Source: an uncultured Alphaproteobacteria bacterium (lineage in GTDB: Bacteria > Pseudomonadota > Alphaproteobacteria > Rhodobacterales > Rhodobacteraceae). From it: 64,000 nt of DNA. The DNA is taken from positions 62,001-126,000 of the forward strand of contig CACBAO010000002.1 of NCBI GenBank assembly GCA_902537235.1, given 5' to 3'. The notes beneath the pieces were generated by a model. That model was not told where the DNA came from. It saw only the letters and a list, made by a program, of their open reading frames with translations, and ran no database searches. Each line of letters begins with the position of its first letter. Position 1 is the stretch's first letter. Both the position numbers and the translations under genes were made by a program. This document shows positions 47,171-54,748 of the stretch, in pieces.

Positions 47171-48079
47171 ATGTCCCTTGAGACAGAGGTTTTTGAACAA
47201 GCAAAAAAAAGAGCTAGAAGAAAAGGGTTTTTGTTTGCAATAGCTCTGGTGTTAATATTTTTTGTTATACTTCTATTTTTAAATAGATATATTGAATATG
47301 AAAAAAAAGTTCCACATATAGCAAGAATAAAAATTGATGGGCCGATTATTGACGATATTAAACTAAATAGACTTATTTATGATTTAAGTCTAAATCCTAA
47401 TGTGAAGGCTTTGATTGTTCATATTAATAGTCCAGGTGGTTCTGTAGTCGGAGCAGAATCGACATACATGGCTTTATCTCAGCTCAGCAAACAAAAACCC
47501 TCGGTGTCTGTGTTGGGTGAGACAGCAACTTCTGGCGGATACTTAATAGCTATAGCCGCCGATAAAATTATCTCTAGGTCAAATACGTTAACAGGCTCTA
47601 TAGGAGTGATACTTCAACATCCTAATTTATCCAAACTTCTAAAAAAGATTGGGATTGATGTAAATACTCTAAGATCTTCAGAACTCAAGGCATCTTTAAA
47701 TTTGTTTGAAAAACCAACACCTAATGCTCTTGAGGAACATAAACAACTTATTAATGAGACTTTTTTATGGTTTAAAGGACTAGTTGCTGAAAAAAGGAAA
47801 CTATCAAATGTCAACTTAGAAAAAGTATCTCAAGGAGGAATATTCTCAGGAAGAGTAGCGAAAAAATTAGGTTTAGTTGATCTAATTGGAGGAGAAAGGG
47901 AAGCTGTGGAATATTTAGAGAAAAAAATCGGTATTAGTGAGCTTCCTTTGGTAGATTGGGTATCTGATAAAGAAAGTTCATCATTTTTTGATTTTATTTT
48001 TCGTGAAGGTGATATTTCGAGTTTAGGAAAGAGTTTTTTATCAAATAGCGGTTTAAGACTATATTCAATTCTTTTCTGA
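47171..48079 (+). CDS. sppA: Signal peptide peptidase SppA (S49 family)
   Basis: Membrane-anchored serine protease that degrades signal peptides after secretion. The 302-residue single-domain form has one membrane helix at about residues 20-38, then HINSPGGSVVGAES. The nucleophile Ser121 is in GETATSGGYLIAIAAD. GSIGVILQ follows, and Lys173 in SSELKASLNLF is the likely general base. It is half the length of E. coli SppA but normal for the short form. It lies between rpsA and ihfB, a common alphaproteobacterial place. Confidence 0.93.
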   Translation: MSLETEVFEQAKKRARRKGFLFAIALVLIFFVILLFLNRYIEYEKKVPHIARIKIDGPIIDDIKLNRLIYDLSLNPNVKALIVHINSPGGSVVGAESTYMALSQLSKQKPSVSVLGETATSGGYLIAIAADKIISRSNTLTGSIGVILQHPNLSKLLKKIGIDVNTLRSSELKASLNLFEKPTPNALEEHKQLINETFLWFKGLVAEKRKLSNVNLEKVSQGGIFSGRVAKKLGLVDLIGGEREAVEYLEKKIGISELPLVDWVSDKESSSFFDFIFREGDISSLGKSFLSNSGLRLYSILF

Positions 48080-48117
48080 TCATCATTATTTTTGTATAAT
48101 AAGAAAAAAGGAATAAT

Positions 48118-48399
48118 ATGATTAAGTCGGATTTGATAAAAAAGCTAGCAGAAGACAACCCTCACTTATATTACCGAGATGTAGAAAAAATTGTCAGCAC
48201 TATTTTTGATGAAATCATAATAGCCTTAGAAAATGGAAACAGAGTGGAGTTGCGTGGATTTGGTGCATTTTCTACCAAAGAGAGGAAGGCCAGAAGAGCA
48301 AGAAATCCAAAAACTGGCTATGAGGTAGATGTAGATGATAAAACGGTTCCTTTTTTCAAGTGTGGCAAGGGGCTAAGGCAAAGACTAAACGAAGCTTAA
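48118..48399 (+). CDS. ihfB: Integration host factor beta subunit
   Basis: DNA-bending HU/IHF-family protein of 93 residues that pairs with IhfA. It shows [15 protein letters not shown], then [20 protein letters not shown], then the DNA-intercalating arm [20 protein letters not shown]. The order rpsA-sppA-ihfB supports IhfB over HU. An AAAGGAA ribosome site lies just before the ATG. ihfA is not in the window. Confidence 0.94.
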   Translation: MIKSDLIKKLAEDNPHLYYRDVEKIVSTIFDEIIIALENGNRVELRGFGAFSTKERKARRARNPKTGYEVDVDDKTVPFFKCGKGLRQRLNEA

Positions 48400-48402
48400 T
48401 TT

Positions 48403-48735
48403 ATGAAGCTTGCGCGTTATATTCTTAGTATTGTTTTTTTATCTATATTCATTTTATTTGCGATAGCAAATAATGATTTGGTGTTAATAAATTTTCCTAA
48501 CATTCCAGGAGTAACCTCTGGAAAGAGTATATATCTGCCGATCTATTTGTTTGCCTCGTTGGCAATACTTGTTGGGCTAGCAATCGGTGTTTTAATTGAA
48601 TATTTAAGAAATTTTAGGATACGAAAGACTTTTAATGAAAATAAAAAGAAGCTTTTTAATACTGAAAAGGAACTACAGAAAAGCAAAGAAAAGTTTTTAA
48701 CAGAAGATGAAAAGATCTTTAACATGTTAGATTAA
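48403..48735 (+). CDS. lapA: LapA-domain (DUF1049) membrane protein
   Basis: A 110-residue protein with two membrane helices (about 5-22 and 45-67) joined by the family segment NDLVLINFPNIPG, followed by a basic, helical cytoplasmic tail. LapA/YciS proteins work with LapB in controlling lipopolysaccharide synthesis in E. coli. lapB is absent here, so the role is inferred. The ihfB-lapA-trpF order is usual in Alphaproteobacteria. It begins four bases after ihfB. Confidence 0.87.
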   Translation: MKLARYILSIVFLSIFILFAIANNDLVLINFPNIPGVTSGKSIYLPIYLFASLAILVGLAIGVLIEYLRNFRIRKTFNENKKKLFNTEKELQKSKEKFLTEDEKIFNMLD

Positions 48736-48738
48736 TTG

Positions 48739-49386
48739 ATGAAATATTTAATAAAAATCTGTGGTATCACATCTGAAAAAGATGTTAAGGCTGCTCAAGA
48801 GCTCGGCGCTAATTTCATTGGATTTGTTCTTGTTCAAAAATCAAAGAGATTTGTTGATTTAAAAAAATTAGGGGCACTTTCCACGATGATTAATAGATCT
48901 TCGAGATCCGTTGCTTTGCTGGCTGATCCTTCAGATGATTTTCTAGAAAAACTACTGATGACTTGCAAAGTGGACTATATACAACTCCATGGAGAAGAGT
49001 CACCTAAGAGAGTTGATGAGATAGCGAGGCTAACTAAGACTCCTTTGATAAAAGCCGTTGGGGTTGAAAAGGAGCTTGACCTACTTAATGTTAGAAATTA
49101 CGAGTCCTCAGTAGATTATATGTTACTTGACTCAAAAGCCAAAGAGAATGGGCATCTAAAAGGAGGAAGAGGAATTAGTTTCAATTGGAATATTATTAAG
49201 GGATTTAATTTTAAAAAACCGTGGTTTTTAGCTGGAGGACTGAATGCAAATAATGTTATAGATGCCATGAAGATAACAGGAGCTACAATGTTGGATGTTT
49301 CGACAGGGGTTGAAAATGAGCCGGGAAAAAAAAGTATTGAAAAAATGAAAAAATTTATTGGAAGGGTTAATGGAGAATTTATTTAA
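48739..49386 (+). CDS. trpF: Phosphoribosylanthranilate isomerase
   Basis: Third step of tryptophan synthesis. TIM barrel of about 215 residues. The catalytic Cys lies in [13 protein letters not shown], and the general-acid Asp in [14 protein letters not shown]. The phosphate-binding end is [13 protein letters not shown] and [16 protein letters not shown] use the ATG at 48739; a TTG one codon earlier is also in frame and sits directly after the lapA stop. It overlaps trpB by 17 bases. Confidence 0.94.
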   Translation: MKYLIKICGITSEKDVKAAQELGANFIGFVLVQKSKRFVDLKKLGALSTMINRSSRSVALLADPSDDFLEKLLMTCKVDYIQLHGEESPKRVDEIARLTKTPLIKAVGVEKELDLLNVRNYESSVDYMLLDSKAKENGHLKGGRGISFNWNIIKGFNFKKPWFLAGGLNANNVIDAMKITGATMLDVSTGVENEPGKKSIEKMKKFIGRVNGEFI

Positions 49387-50608
49387 AGATACGGGATCAA
49401 ATAGTTTTCGTAATGGGCCCGACGATAGGGGTCGCTTTGGGGATTACGGAGGTCGATTCGTTTCAGAGACACTTATGCCTTTGATTATTGAATTGGAAAG
49501 AAGTTATCAAGAGCTTAGGAAGGACGACAATTTTTGGGAAGAATATGAGGAATTATTAAATAATTATGTTGGAAGACCTAGTCCAATGTATTTTGCGGAA
49601 AGACTAACGTCTTACTTGAATGGACCAAAGATATATTTTAAGCGTGATGAATTGAACCATACTGGTGCACATAAAATAAATAATGTCATTGGACAAATAT
49701 TATTAGCCAAAAAAATGGGAAAAAAGAGAATTATTGCTGAGACAGGTGCTGGTCAGCATGGTGTGGCAACTGCAACAGTTTGTGCCAGATTTGGATTTGA
49801 GTGCATTGTTTTCATGGGCGAAACTGATGTGAAGAGGCAAGCTCCGAATGTTTTTAGGATGAAATTATTAGGAGCTGAGGTAAAGTCGGTTAACTCCGGT
49901 AGAGGAACACTTAAGGATGCAATGAATGAAGCTTTAAGAGATTGGGTTTCAAATGTGGACAATACTTTCTATTGTATTGGAACTGTAGCCGGACCGCATC
50001 CCTATCCCAAAATGGTTAGAGATTTTCAATCCATTATTGGTAGAGAAGCTAGACTTCAACTTAATAAAATGGAGGGAAGAAACCCAGATACCATTGTAGC
50101 CTGTATTGGAGGTGGGTCAAACGCTATCGGACTTTTTCATGAATTCTTAGATGACAAAGATATTGATATAATTGGAGTTGAAGCTGGTGGAGAAGGCATA
50201 GATAATAGAATGAAGCACGCAGCATCATTAACTGGAGGATCTCCCGGAGTACTCCATGGAAACAAGACATATCTATTGCAGGACCCGGAGGGGCAAATAA
50301 TTGAGGGTCATTCTATATCTGCAGGCCTTGACTATCCAGGTATTGGCCCTGAACATGCATGGCTTAATGATCTTGGGCGAGTAAAATATGTTTCTGTAAC
50401 TGACCACGAGGCTCTCGATGCGTTTAAGTTATGCTGTAAGTTAGAAGGAATTATTCCTGCTTTAGAACCTAGTCATGCATTAGCGTACGTGATGAAGATC
50501 GCTCCTAAATTGTCTAAGGATCAACTCATTCTATTGAACATGTGCGGACGGGGAGATAAAGATATTTTCACTGTAGCAGACAGGTTAGATGTTTCTTTAA
50601 GCGACTAA
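49370..50608 (+). CDS. trpB: Tryptophan synthase beta chain
   Basis: Joins indole and serine to make tryptophan in complex with TrpA. The PLP enzyme has about 412 residues. [20 protein letters not shown] opens the conserved part. The PLP lysine is in [15 protein letters not shown], and [20 protein letters not shown] and [13 protein letters not shown] bind cofactor phosphate. Start ATG 49370 is behind a GGAAGGG site; a TTG at 49358 is the alternative. Its end overlaps the convergent pth gene by four bases. trpA is not next to it but lies 1.3 kb on, on the other strand. Confidence 0.96.
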   Translation: MENLFKDTGSNSFRNGPDDRGRFGDYGGRFVSETLMPLIIELERSYQELRKDDNFWEEYEELLNNYVGRPSPMYFAERLTSYLNGPKIYFKRDELNHTGAHKINNVIGQILLAKKMGKKRIIAETGAGQHGVATATVCARFGFECIVFMGETDVKRQAPNVFRMKLLGAEVKSVNSGRGTLKDAMNEALRDWVSNVDNTFYCIGTVAGPHPYPKMVRDFQSIIGREARLQLNKMEGRNPDTIVACIGGGSNAIGLFHEFLDDKDIDIIGVEAGGEGIDNRMKHAASLTGGSPGVLHGNKTYLLQDPEGQIIEGHSISAGLDYPGIGPEHAWLNDLGRVKYVSVTDHEALDAFKLCCKLEGIIPALEPSHALAYVMKIAPKLSKDQLILLNMCGRGDKDIFTVADRLDVSLSD

Positions 50609-51141
50609 ACTTGTTTTTTTTTTAATATATTTTCAAAATCTTCACAAAGGTTCTTTATTAAAGTTTTAGCACTGTCCATTTCTGTTTTGGTAAAATTTGA
50701 CAACACAAAAGAAGAAACGTCTTCTTTTTTTTTAGGACGCCCTATGCCCATTCGTACTCTGTTAAAATTTTTGGTTCCCAAATGCTGAGATATAGACCTA
50801 ACCCCCTTGTGCCCTGCATCACCACCACCTTGTTTTAGTTTCTTATTTCCGAAATCTAAATCTATGTCGTCATAAATGACAAATATATCATCATCATTAA
50901 CTTTGAAAAATTGCTTAAACTTTGCCACACAGCAACCAGATAGATTCATATAAGTCTGTGGTTTTACTAAAATTATTTTTTCAGAGCCAAAACGTTTTGA
51001 AGCGTATATGCCATCAAATTTACTTTTCCAATTATCAAATTTAAAGTGTGCAGACAAACTATCTAATACCATAAACCCTAAATTGTGCCTGTTATTCAGA
51101 TATTCTGAGCCAGGGTTTCCGAGACCAACAATTAATTTCAC
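50605..51141 (-). CDS. pth: Peptidyl-tRNA hydrolase
   Basis: Releases tRNA from peptidyl-tRNA that falls off ribosomes. The 178-residue protein shows [20 protein letters not shown] with catalytic His19, then PQTYMNLSG with Asn66, the YDDIDLDFG segment with Asp91, and [17 protein letters not shown]. It lies 18 bases downstream of rplY on the reverse strand, the usual rplY-pth pair. The ychF gene that normally follows pth on the same strand is instead beyond trpA, on the plus strand. Confidence 0.96.
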   Translation of the reverse strand: MKLIVGLGNPGSEYLNNRHNLGFMVLDSLSAHFKFDNWKSKFDGIYASKRFGSEKIILVKPQTYMNLSGCCVAKFKQFFKVNDDDIFVIYDDIDLDFGNKKLKQGGGDAGHKGVRSISQHLGTKNFNRVRMGIGRPKKKEDVSSFVLSNFTKTEMDSAKTLIKNLCEDFENILKKKQV

Positions 51142-51159
51142 TGCTTAGGTTTATCCAAT

Positions 51160-51816
51160 TTACTCTGAAGTGGCTTCTTCTTTTACTTCTTCGCCTGCTT
51201 CCGTAGTTGGGTCATCAGTATCTGCACCCTCATTTTCACTTGACTTCAATCCACTTGGAGCTTGAATATTCGCTATAACAAAATCTCTTCCTTTTATCGT
51301 AGTCTCAGTACCAGAGGGAAGATCGATGTTTGATATTGTAATCGTATCGCCAACCTCAAAGTCTTGAATGTCAACTTCGAGCGCTGAAGGGATTTCCATA
51401 GCATTTACTAGCAACTCTACCTCAGGCCTCACAACAGTAAGTACGCCTCCTCTCTTAATTCCTTTACATATGTCCTGGTTAACAAAAACAACTGGAATAA
51501 ATAATTTTATACGAGCTGTTTTTGACAAACGCATAAAATCGAGGTGAGTTGGAAGGTCTTTTACAATATGTTTCTGAATATCTCTACAGATTACTTGTAT
51601 TGTTTTCCCCTCTACTGTCAAGTTTATTAGCGTTGACATAAACCTACCGGCACTAAGCTTTTTCAATAGCTCGTTAAACTTAACGTTGATACGTAAAGGT
51701 TCCTCTGATCCACCATAAATTATGCCAGGAACAAGATTATTTCTCCTGGCATCTCTTGCAGCCCCTTTTCCAACGCCTTCTCTCAGAGTCGCTGATAAAG
51801 ACAAATTATCTCCCAT
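51160..51816 (-). CDS. rplY: 50S ribosomal protein L25/general stress protein Ctc
   Basis: 5S rRNA-binding protein of the large subunit. The long Ctc form has 218 residues: an N-terminal L25 domain with LREGVGKGAARDARRNNLVP and GIIYGG, a C-terminal TL5-type beta domain, and an acidic tail rich in Glu and Asp after about residue 185. The acidic tail is common in alphaproteobacterial L25. It is upstream of pth and 68 bases downstream of trpA on the same strand. Confidence 0.94.
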   Translation of the reverse strand: MGDNLSLSATLREGVGKGAARDARRNNLVPGIIYGGSEEPLRINVKFNELLKKLSAGRFMSTLINLTVEGKTIQVICRDIQKHIVKDLPTHLDFMRLSKTARIKLFIPVVFVNQDICKGIKRGGVLTVVRPEVELLVNAMEIPSALEVDIQDFEVGDTITISNIDLPSGTETTIKGRDFVIANIQAPSGLKSSENEGADTDDPTTEAGEEVKEEATSE

Positions 51817-51884
51817 GTCGATCTTCCTTAATAAAATTTATTAGAGAGTTAATATATTAGTTCGGTCTGAAGGTCAAAATTTTT

Positions 51885-52676
51885 TTAATTTAAGTGGACT
51901 GATTTTGATAGGCTACTTATAAAGTCAGAAACTTCGAGCTCCGACGCCCCCCTTTGAATCGTCTCTATAATCGCTGAACCAACTACAACCCCATCAGCTG
52001 CAAGTGAAATCATTTTTGCGTCCTCGGGAGTTTTTATCCCAAAACCAACACAAATAGGTAATTCACTGTAACCTCTTATTCTTTCTACTTCACTGGCAAC
52101 TATTTGCTTTACAGGAACTTTTGTGCCAGTAACGCCGGCTACAGATACATAATAAAGAAAGCCACTTGAATTAGTCAAAAGAGTTTTTAGTCGATTGTTA
52201 TCACTAGTGGGTGTAAGCAATCTAATGAAATGGAGGTTTTGATTCAAACAATAGATACACAATTCATGATCCTCTTCAGGAGGCAAATCAACAATTATAA
52301 GTCCATCGACTCCAAGAGCTTTGATTTTTTTTACGAAATTTTCGGAGCCCAACCTATGTATAGGGTTGTAGTAACCCATTAAAATTATTGGGGTATCTTG
52401 ATCATTCTTCCTAAAATCCTCAATCATTTGATACAAGTTTTCCATTTTAAACCCAGCCTCTAAAGCCTCATGGCCTGCATCTTGAATTATTTTCCCATCT
52501 GCCATTGGGTCGGTAAATGGCATACCTATCTCGATTATATCTGCACCTAGACTTGGTAATTTATTTAGAAGGTTTTTTGAGTAATTGAAATTTGGGAATC
52601 CTGCCATTATGAATGGTATAAAAGCTTTTTGAGCTTCAACGAACAATTGATTGAACTTTTTATTAAGCCTTGACAT
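51885..52676 (-). CDS. trpA: Tryptophan synthase alpha chain
   Basis: Cleaves indole-3-glycerol phosphate to indole, which is channelled to TrpB. TIM barrel of about 263 residues with AFIPFIMAGFPNF, the catalytic Glu in DIIEIGMPFTDPMADG, the Asp in VDGLIIVDLPPEE, and YYVSVAGVTGTK plus VGFGIKTPEDA at the phosphate site. I chose the ATG at 52676 because family members start close to this point; a GTG eight codons upstream (52700) is possible. It is on the strand opposite trpF-trpB and separated from them by pth and rplY, which suggests a local inversion. Confidence 0.95.
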   Translation of the reverse strand: MSRLNKKFNQLFVEAQKAFIPFIMAGFPNFNYSKNLLNKLPSLGADIIEIGMPFTDPMADGKIIQDAGHEALEAGFKMENLYQMIEDFRKNDQDTPIILMGYYNPIHRLGSENFVKKIKALGVDGLIIVDLPPEEDHELCIYCLNQNLHFIRLLTPTSDNNRLKTLLTNSSGFLYYVSVAGVTGTKVPVKQIVASEVERIRGYSELPICVGFGIKTPEDAKMISLAADGVVVGSAIIETIQRGASELEVSDFISSLSKSVHLN

Positions 52677-52781
52677 GGTTGCTTTATTTAAATTTTTCAC
52701 GAAACTTGTTCTTTTTAGACTACTTAATAAGATAAGTTAAGTTTTTTTTAAAATAATTAACTATATAAGGATATAAATAAA

Positions 52782-53879
52782 ATGGGTTTTAAGACAGGAA
52801 TAATTGGTCTACCTAACGTAGGAAAATCAACATTATTTAATGCTTTGACAAAATCTAAAATTGCTCAAGCGGCGAATTTTCCGTTTTGTACAATAGACCC
52901 AAATATTGGTGAAGTTATGGTTCCGGATGAGAGACTTCAAAAGCTTTCAAAAATTTCTTTGTCTAACGAAATAATACCAACAAAAATGGCATTTATAGAT
53001 ATTGCTGGTTTGGTTGAGGGCGCTTCAAAAGGCGAGGGTTTAGGAAATAAGTTTTTAGCCAATATAAGAGAGTGTGATGCGTTGGCACACGTTACGAGAT
53101 GCTTCGAGGACGAAAATGTAACACATGTTAACAACATTATAGATCCCGTTGCTGATATAGAAATTATTAATACAGAGCTTCTATTGGCAGATTTAGACAG
53201 CGTAACTAAGCGAATAGACAACTTTAGGAAAAGAGGTGGAAAGAAAAATGATGAATTGCTTAGTCTTGCATTTCTAGAGAAAGCGCTAGATCTTTTAGAA
53301 AATGGGGTGCCACTTAGACAAGGTAGTTTCTTAGACGAGGAGGTAAAAATGTTGCACTTGTCTCAATTTTTGACTTCAAAACCTATTTTGTTTGTCTGTA
53401 ATGTTGATGAAAACAGTATAAAAGAGGGAAATGGCTACTCAAAAAAAGTAGAGGCGTTGGCAAAGACCCTAGAGGTCCCAACTTTGAACATATCAGTTTC
53501 TATTGAACAGGAGCTTAGTGAAATATCTGATGAGAAAGAGCTAAAAGAATTTTTGTTTGAAATGGGAATGAGTTCCACAGGTTTGGAGAAATTGATACAG
53601 ACCGGATACGATCTTTTGGGATTATGTACATATTTTACCTCTGGTCCCAAGGAAACCAGAGCGTGGACTATTTCTAATTCCACTTTAGCCCCAGAAGCTG
53701 CTGGGAAAATTCATACTGACTTTAAAAAAGGATTTATAAGAGCAGAAACAGTAAGTTTTTCGGATTTCTTATCAGCTGGTGGTTGGACGAAAGCTAAGGA
53801 ATTAGGAAAGGTAAGAAGTGAGGGTAAAGATTACCAAGTTAAAGATGGTGATATTATGAATTTTTTATTTAGTTCATAG
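52782..53879 (+). CDS. ychF: Redox-regulated ATPase YchF (Obg-like)
   Basis: Universal P-loop protein that binds ATP rather than GTP and associates with ribosomes. The 365-residue protein begins FKTGIIGLPNVGKSTLFNAL with the P-loop at 9-17. It carries IDIAGLVEGASKGEGLGNKF, a CNVDE motif in place of NKxD, and a C-terminal TGS domain with GLCTYFTSGPKETRAW and QVKDGDIMNFLF. It has its own upstream gap of about 100 bases and an AAGGA site. Confidence 0.96.
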   Translation: MGFKTGIIGLPNVGKSTLFNALTKSKIAQAANFPFCTIDPNIGEVMVPDERLQKLSKISLSNEIIPTKMAFIDIAGLVEGASKGEGLGNKFLANIRECDALAHVTRCFEDENVTHVNNIIDPVADIEIINTELLLADLDSVTKRIDNFRKRGGKKNDELLSLAFLEKALDLLENGVPLRQGSFLDEEVKMLHLSQFLTSKPILFVCNVDENSIKEGNGYSKKVEALAKTLEVPTLNISVSIEQELSEISDEKELKEFLFEMGMSSTGLEKLIQTGYDLLGLCTYFTSGPKETRAWTISNSTLAPEAAGKIHTDFKKGFIRAETVSFSDFLSAGGWTKAKELGKVRSEGKDYQVKDGDIMNFLFSS

Positions 53880-53882
53880 GTT

Positions 53883-54632
53883 TTAGTAGTCTATTTTTGT
53901 AAGGTATAAGCCGTTAGACGGAGCGAGAGTGGCGCATTGACTTCTATCTTTAGATAATAGTATTTCCTGTATCTTTTCTGGCGCCCACTTCCCACAGCCA
54001 ACTTTTTCTAAGCACCCCACAATACTTCGAACCTGGTGATGTAAAAAAGATCTTGCTGAAAAATTTAGTTGATAAACAAGGCCATCTCTTATCTTTTCGG
54101 ATTGAATATTAATTGTATCTATGGTTTTTAAGGGGCTAGATGCTTGACATATTGAGGACCGGAATGTTGAAAAATCATGATTTCCTATAAGGTAAGTTGC
54201 GGCAAATTCCATATTTGAAATATTTAAGGTGTGCCTAACATGCCAATACTGGTGTCTCTCAAAAGTTAAATCTGTCTTTCTAGAAAAAATCTTATATGTA
54301 TAGTGCCGTCTTATTGCAGAAAAGCGTGCGTGAAATTCTTTATCAACAGTCTCAGCGCTTAATATGGAAATTGGATGTTTGCCAAGGTAATAATTTATTG
54401 CCTTTCGCACAGTCTTGCAGTCGTGTTTAGTTGCTAAGTCAACATGGGCAATCTGACAAATAGCATGTACACCGGCGTCCGTTCTACCTGCTCCAATAAA
54501 ATTTTTACAATTTACATCAAATTTTTTTATGGCCTCAAATATTACTCCCTGCACCGTTGTTACATTATTTTGCACCTGCCAGCCATGGAATGAAGAACCA
54601 TCGTATTCTATAGTGAGAGCGTACCTATGCAT
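53883..54632 (-). CDS. truA: tRNA pseudouridine(38-40) synthase
   Basis: Isomerises uridines 38-40 in the anticodon arm. The 249-residue protein opens RYALTIEYDGSSFHGWQVQ and has the catalytic Asp52 in GAGRTDAGVHA. FHARFSAIRRHYTYKI and the C-terminal SFLHHQVRSIVGCL are family marks. It ends three bases after the convergent ychF and is a lone gene on this strand. The fmt and def genes often next to it are not here. Confidence 0.95.
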   Translation of the reverse strand: MHRYALTIEYDGSSFHGWQVQNNVTTVQGVIFEAIKKFDVNCKNFIGAGRTDAGVHAICQIAHVDLATKHDCKTVRKAINYYLGKHPISILSAETVDKEFHARFSAIRRHYTYKIFSRKTDLTFERHQYWHVRHTLNISNMEFAATYLIGNHDFSTFRSSICQASSPLKTIDTINIQSEKIRDGLVYQLNFSARSFLHHQVRSIVGCLEKVGCGKWAPEKIQEILLSKDRSQCATLAPSNGLYLTKIDY

Positions 54633-54748
54633 ATATTAAGTCTATAAAATTGTTATATTGTAGAAAAACAAAACTTCTAAGAAAAATATTTAATTGTATA
54701 TAAACTATTTTTCTACTAAATAACTATTAAAAAAATTCAAGTAACAAC

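Noticed and set aside
48095..48100. TATAAT as an ihfB promoter
   Set aside because: No -35 box at proper spacing, and transcription would begin inside the ribosome site.
50607..52710. Repeat AAACTTGTT at both ends of the pth-rplY-trpA block as inversion arms
   Set aside because: The two copies are in the same orientation, only nine bases long, and T-rich; inversion would need opposite orientation.
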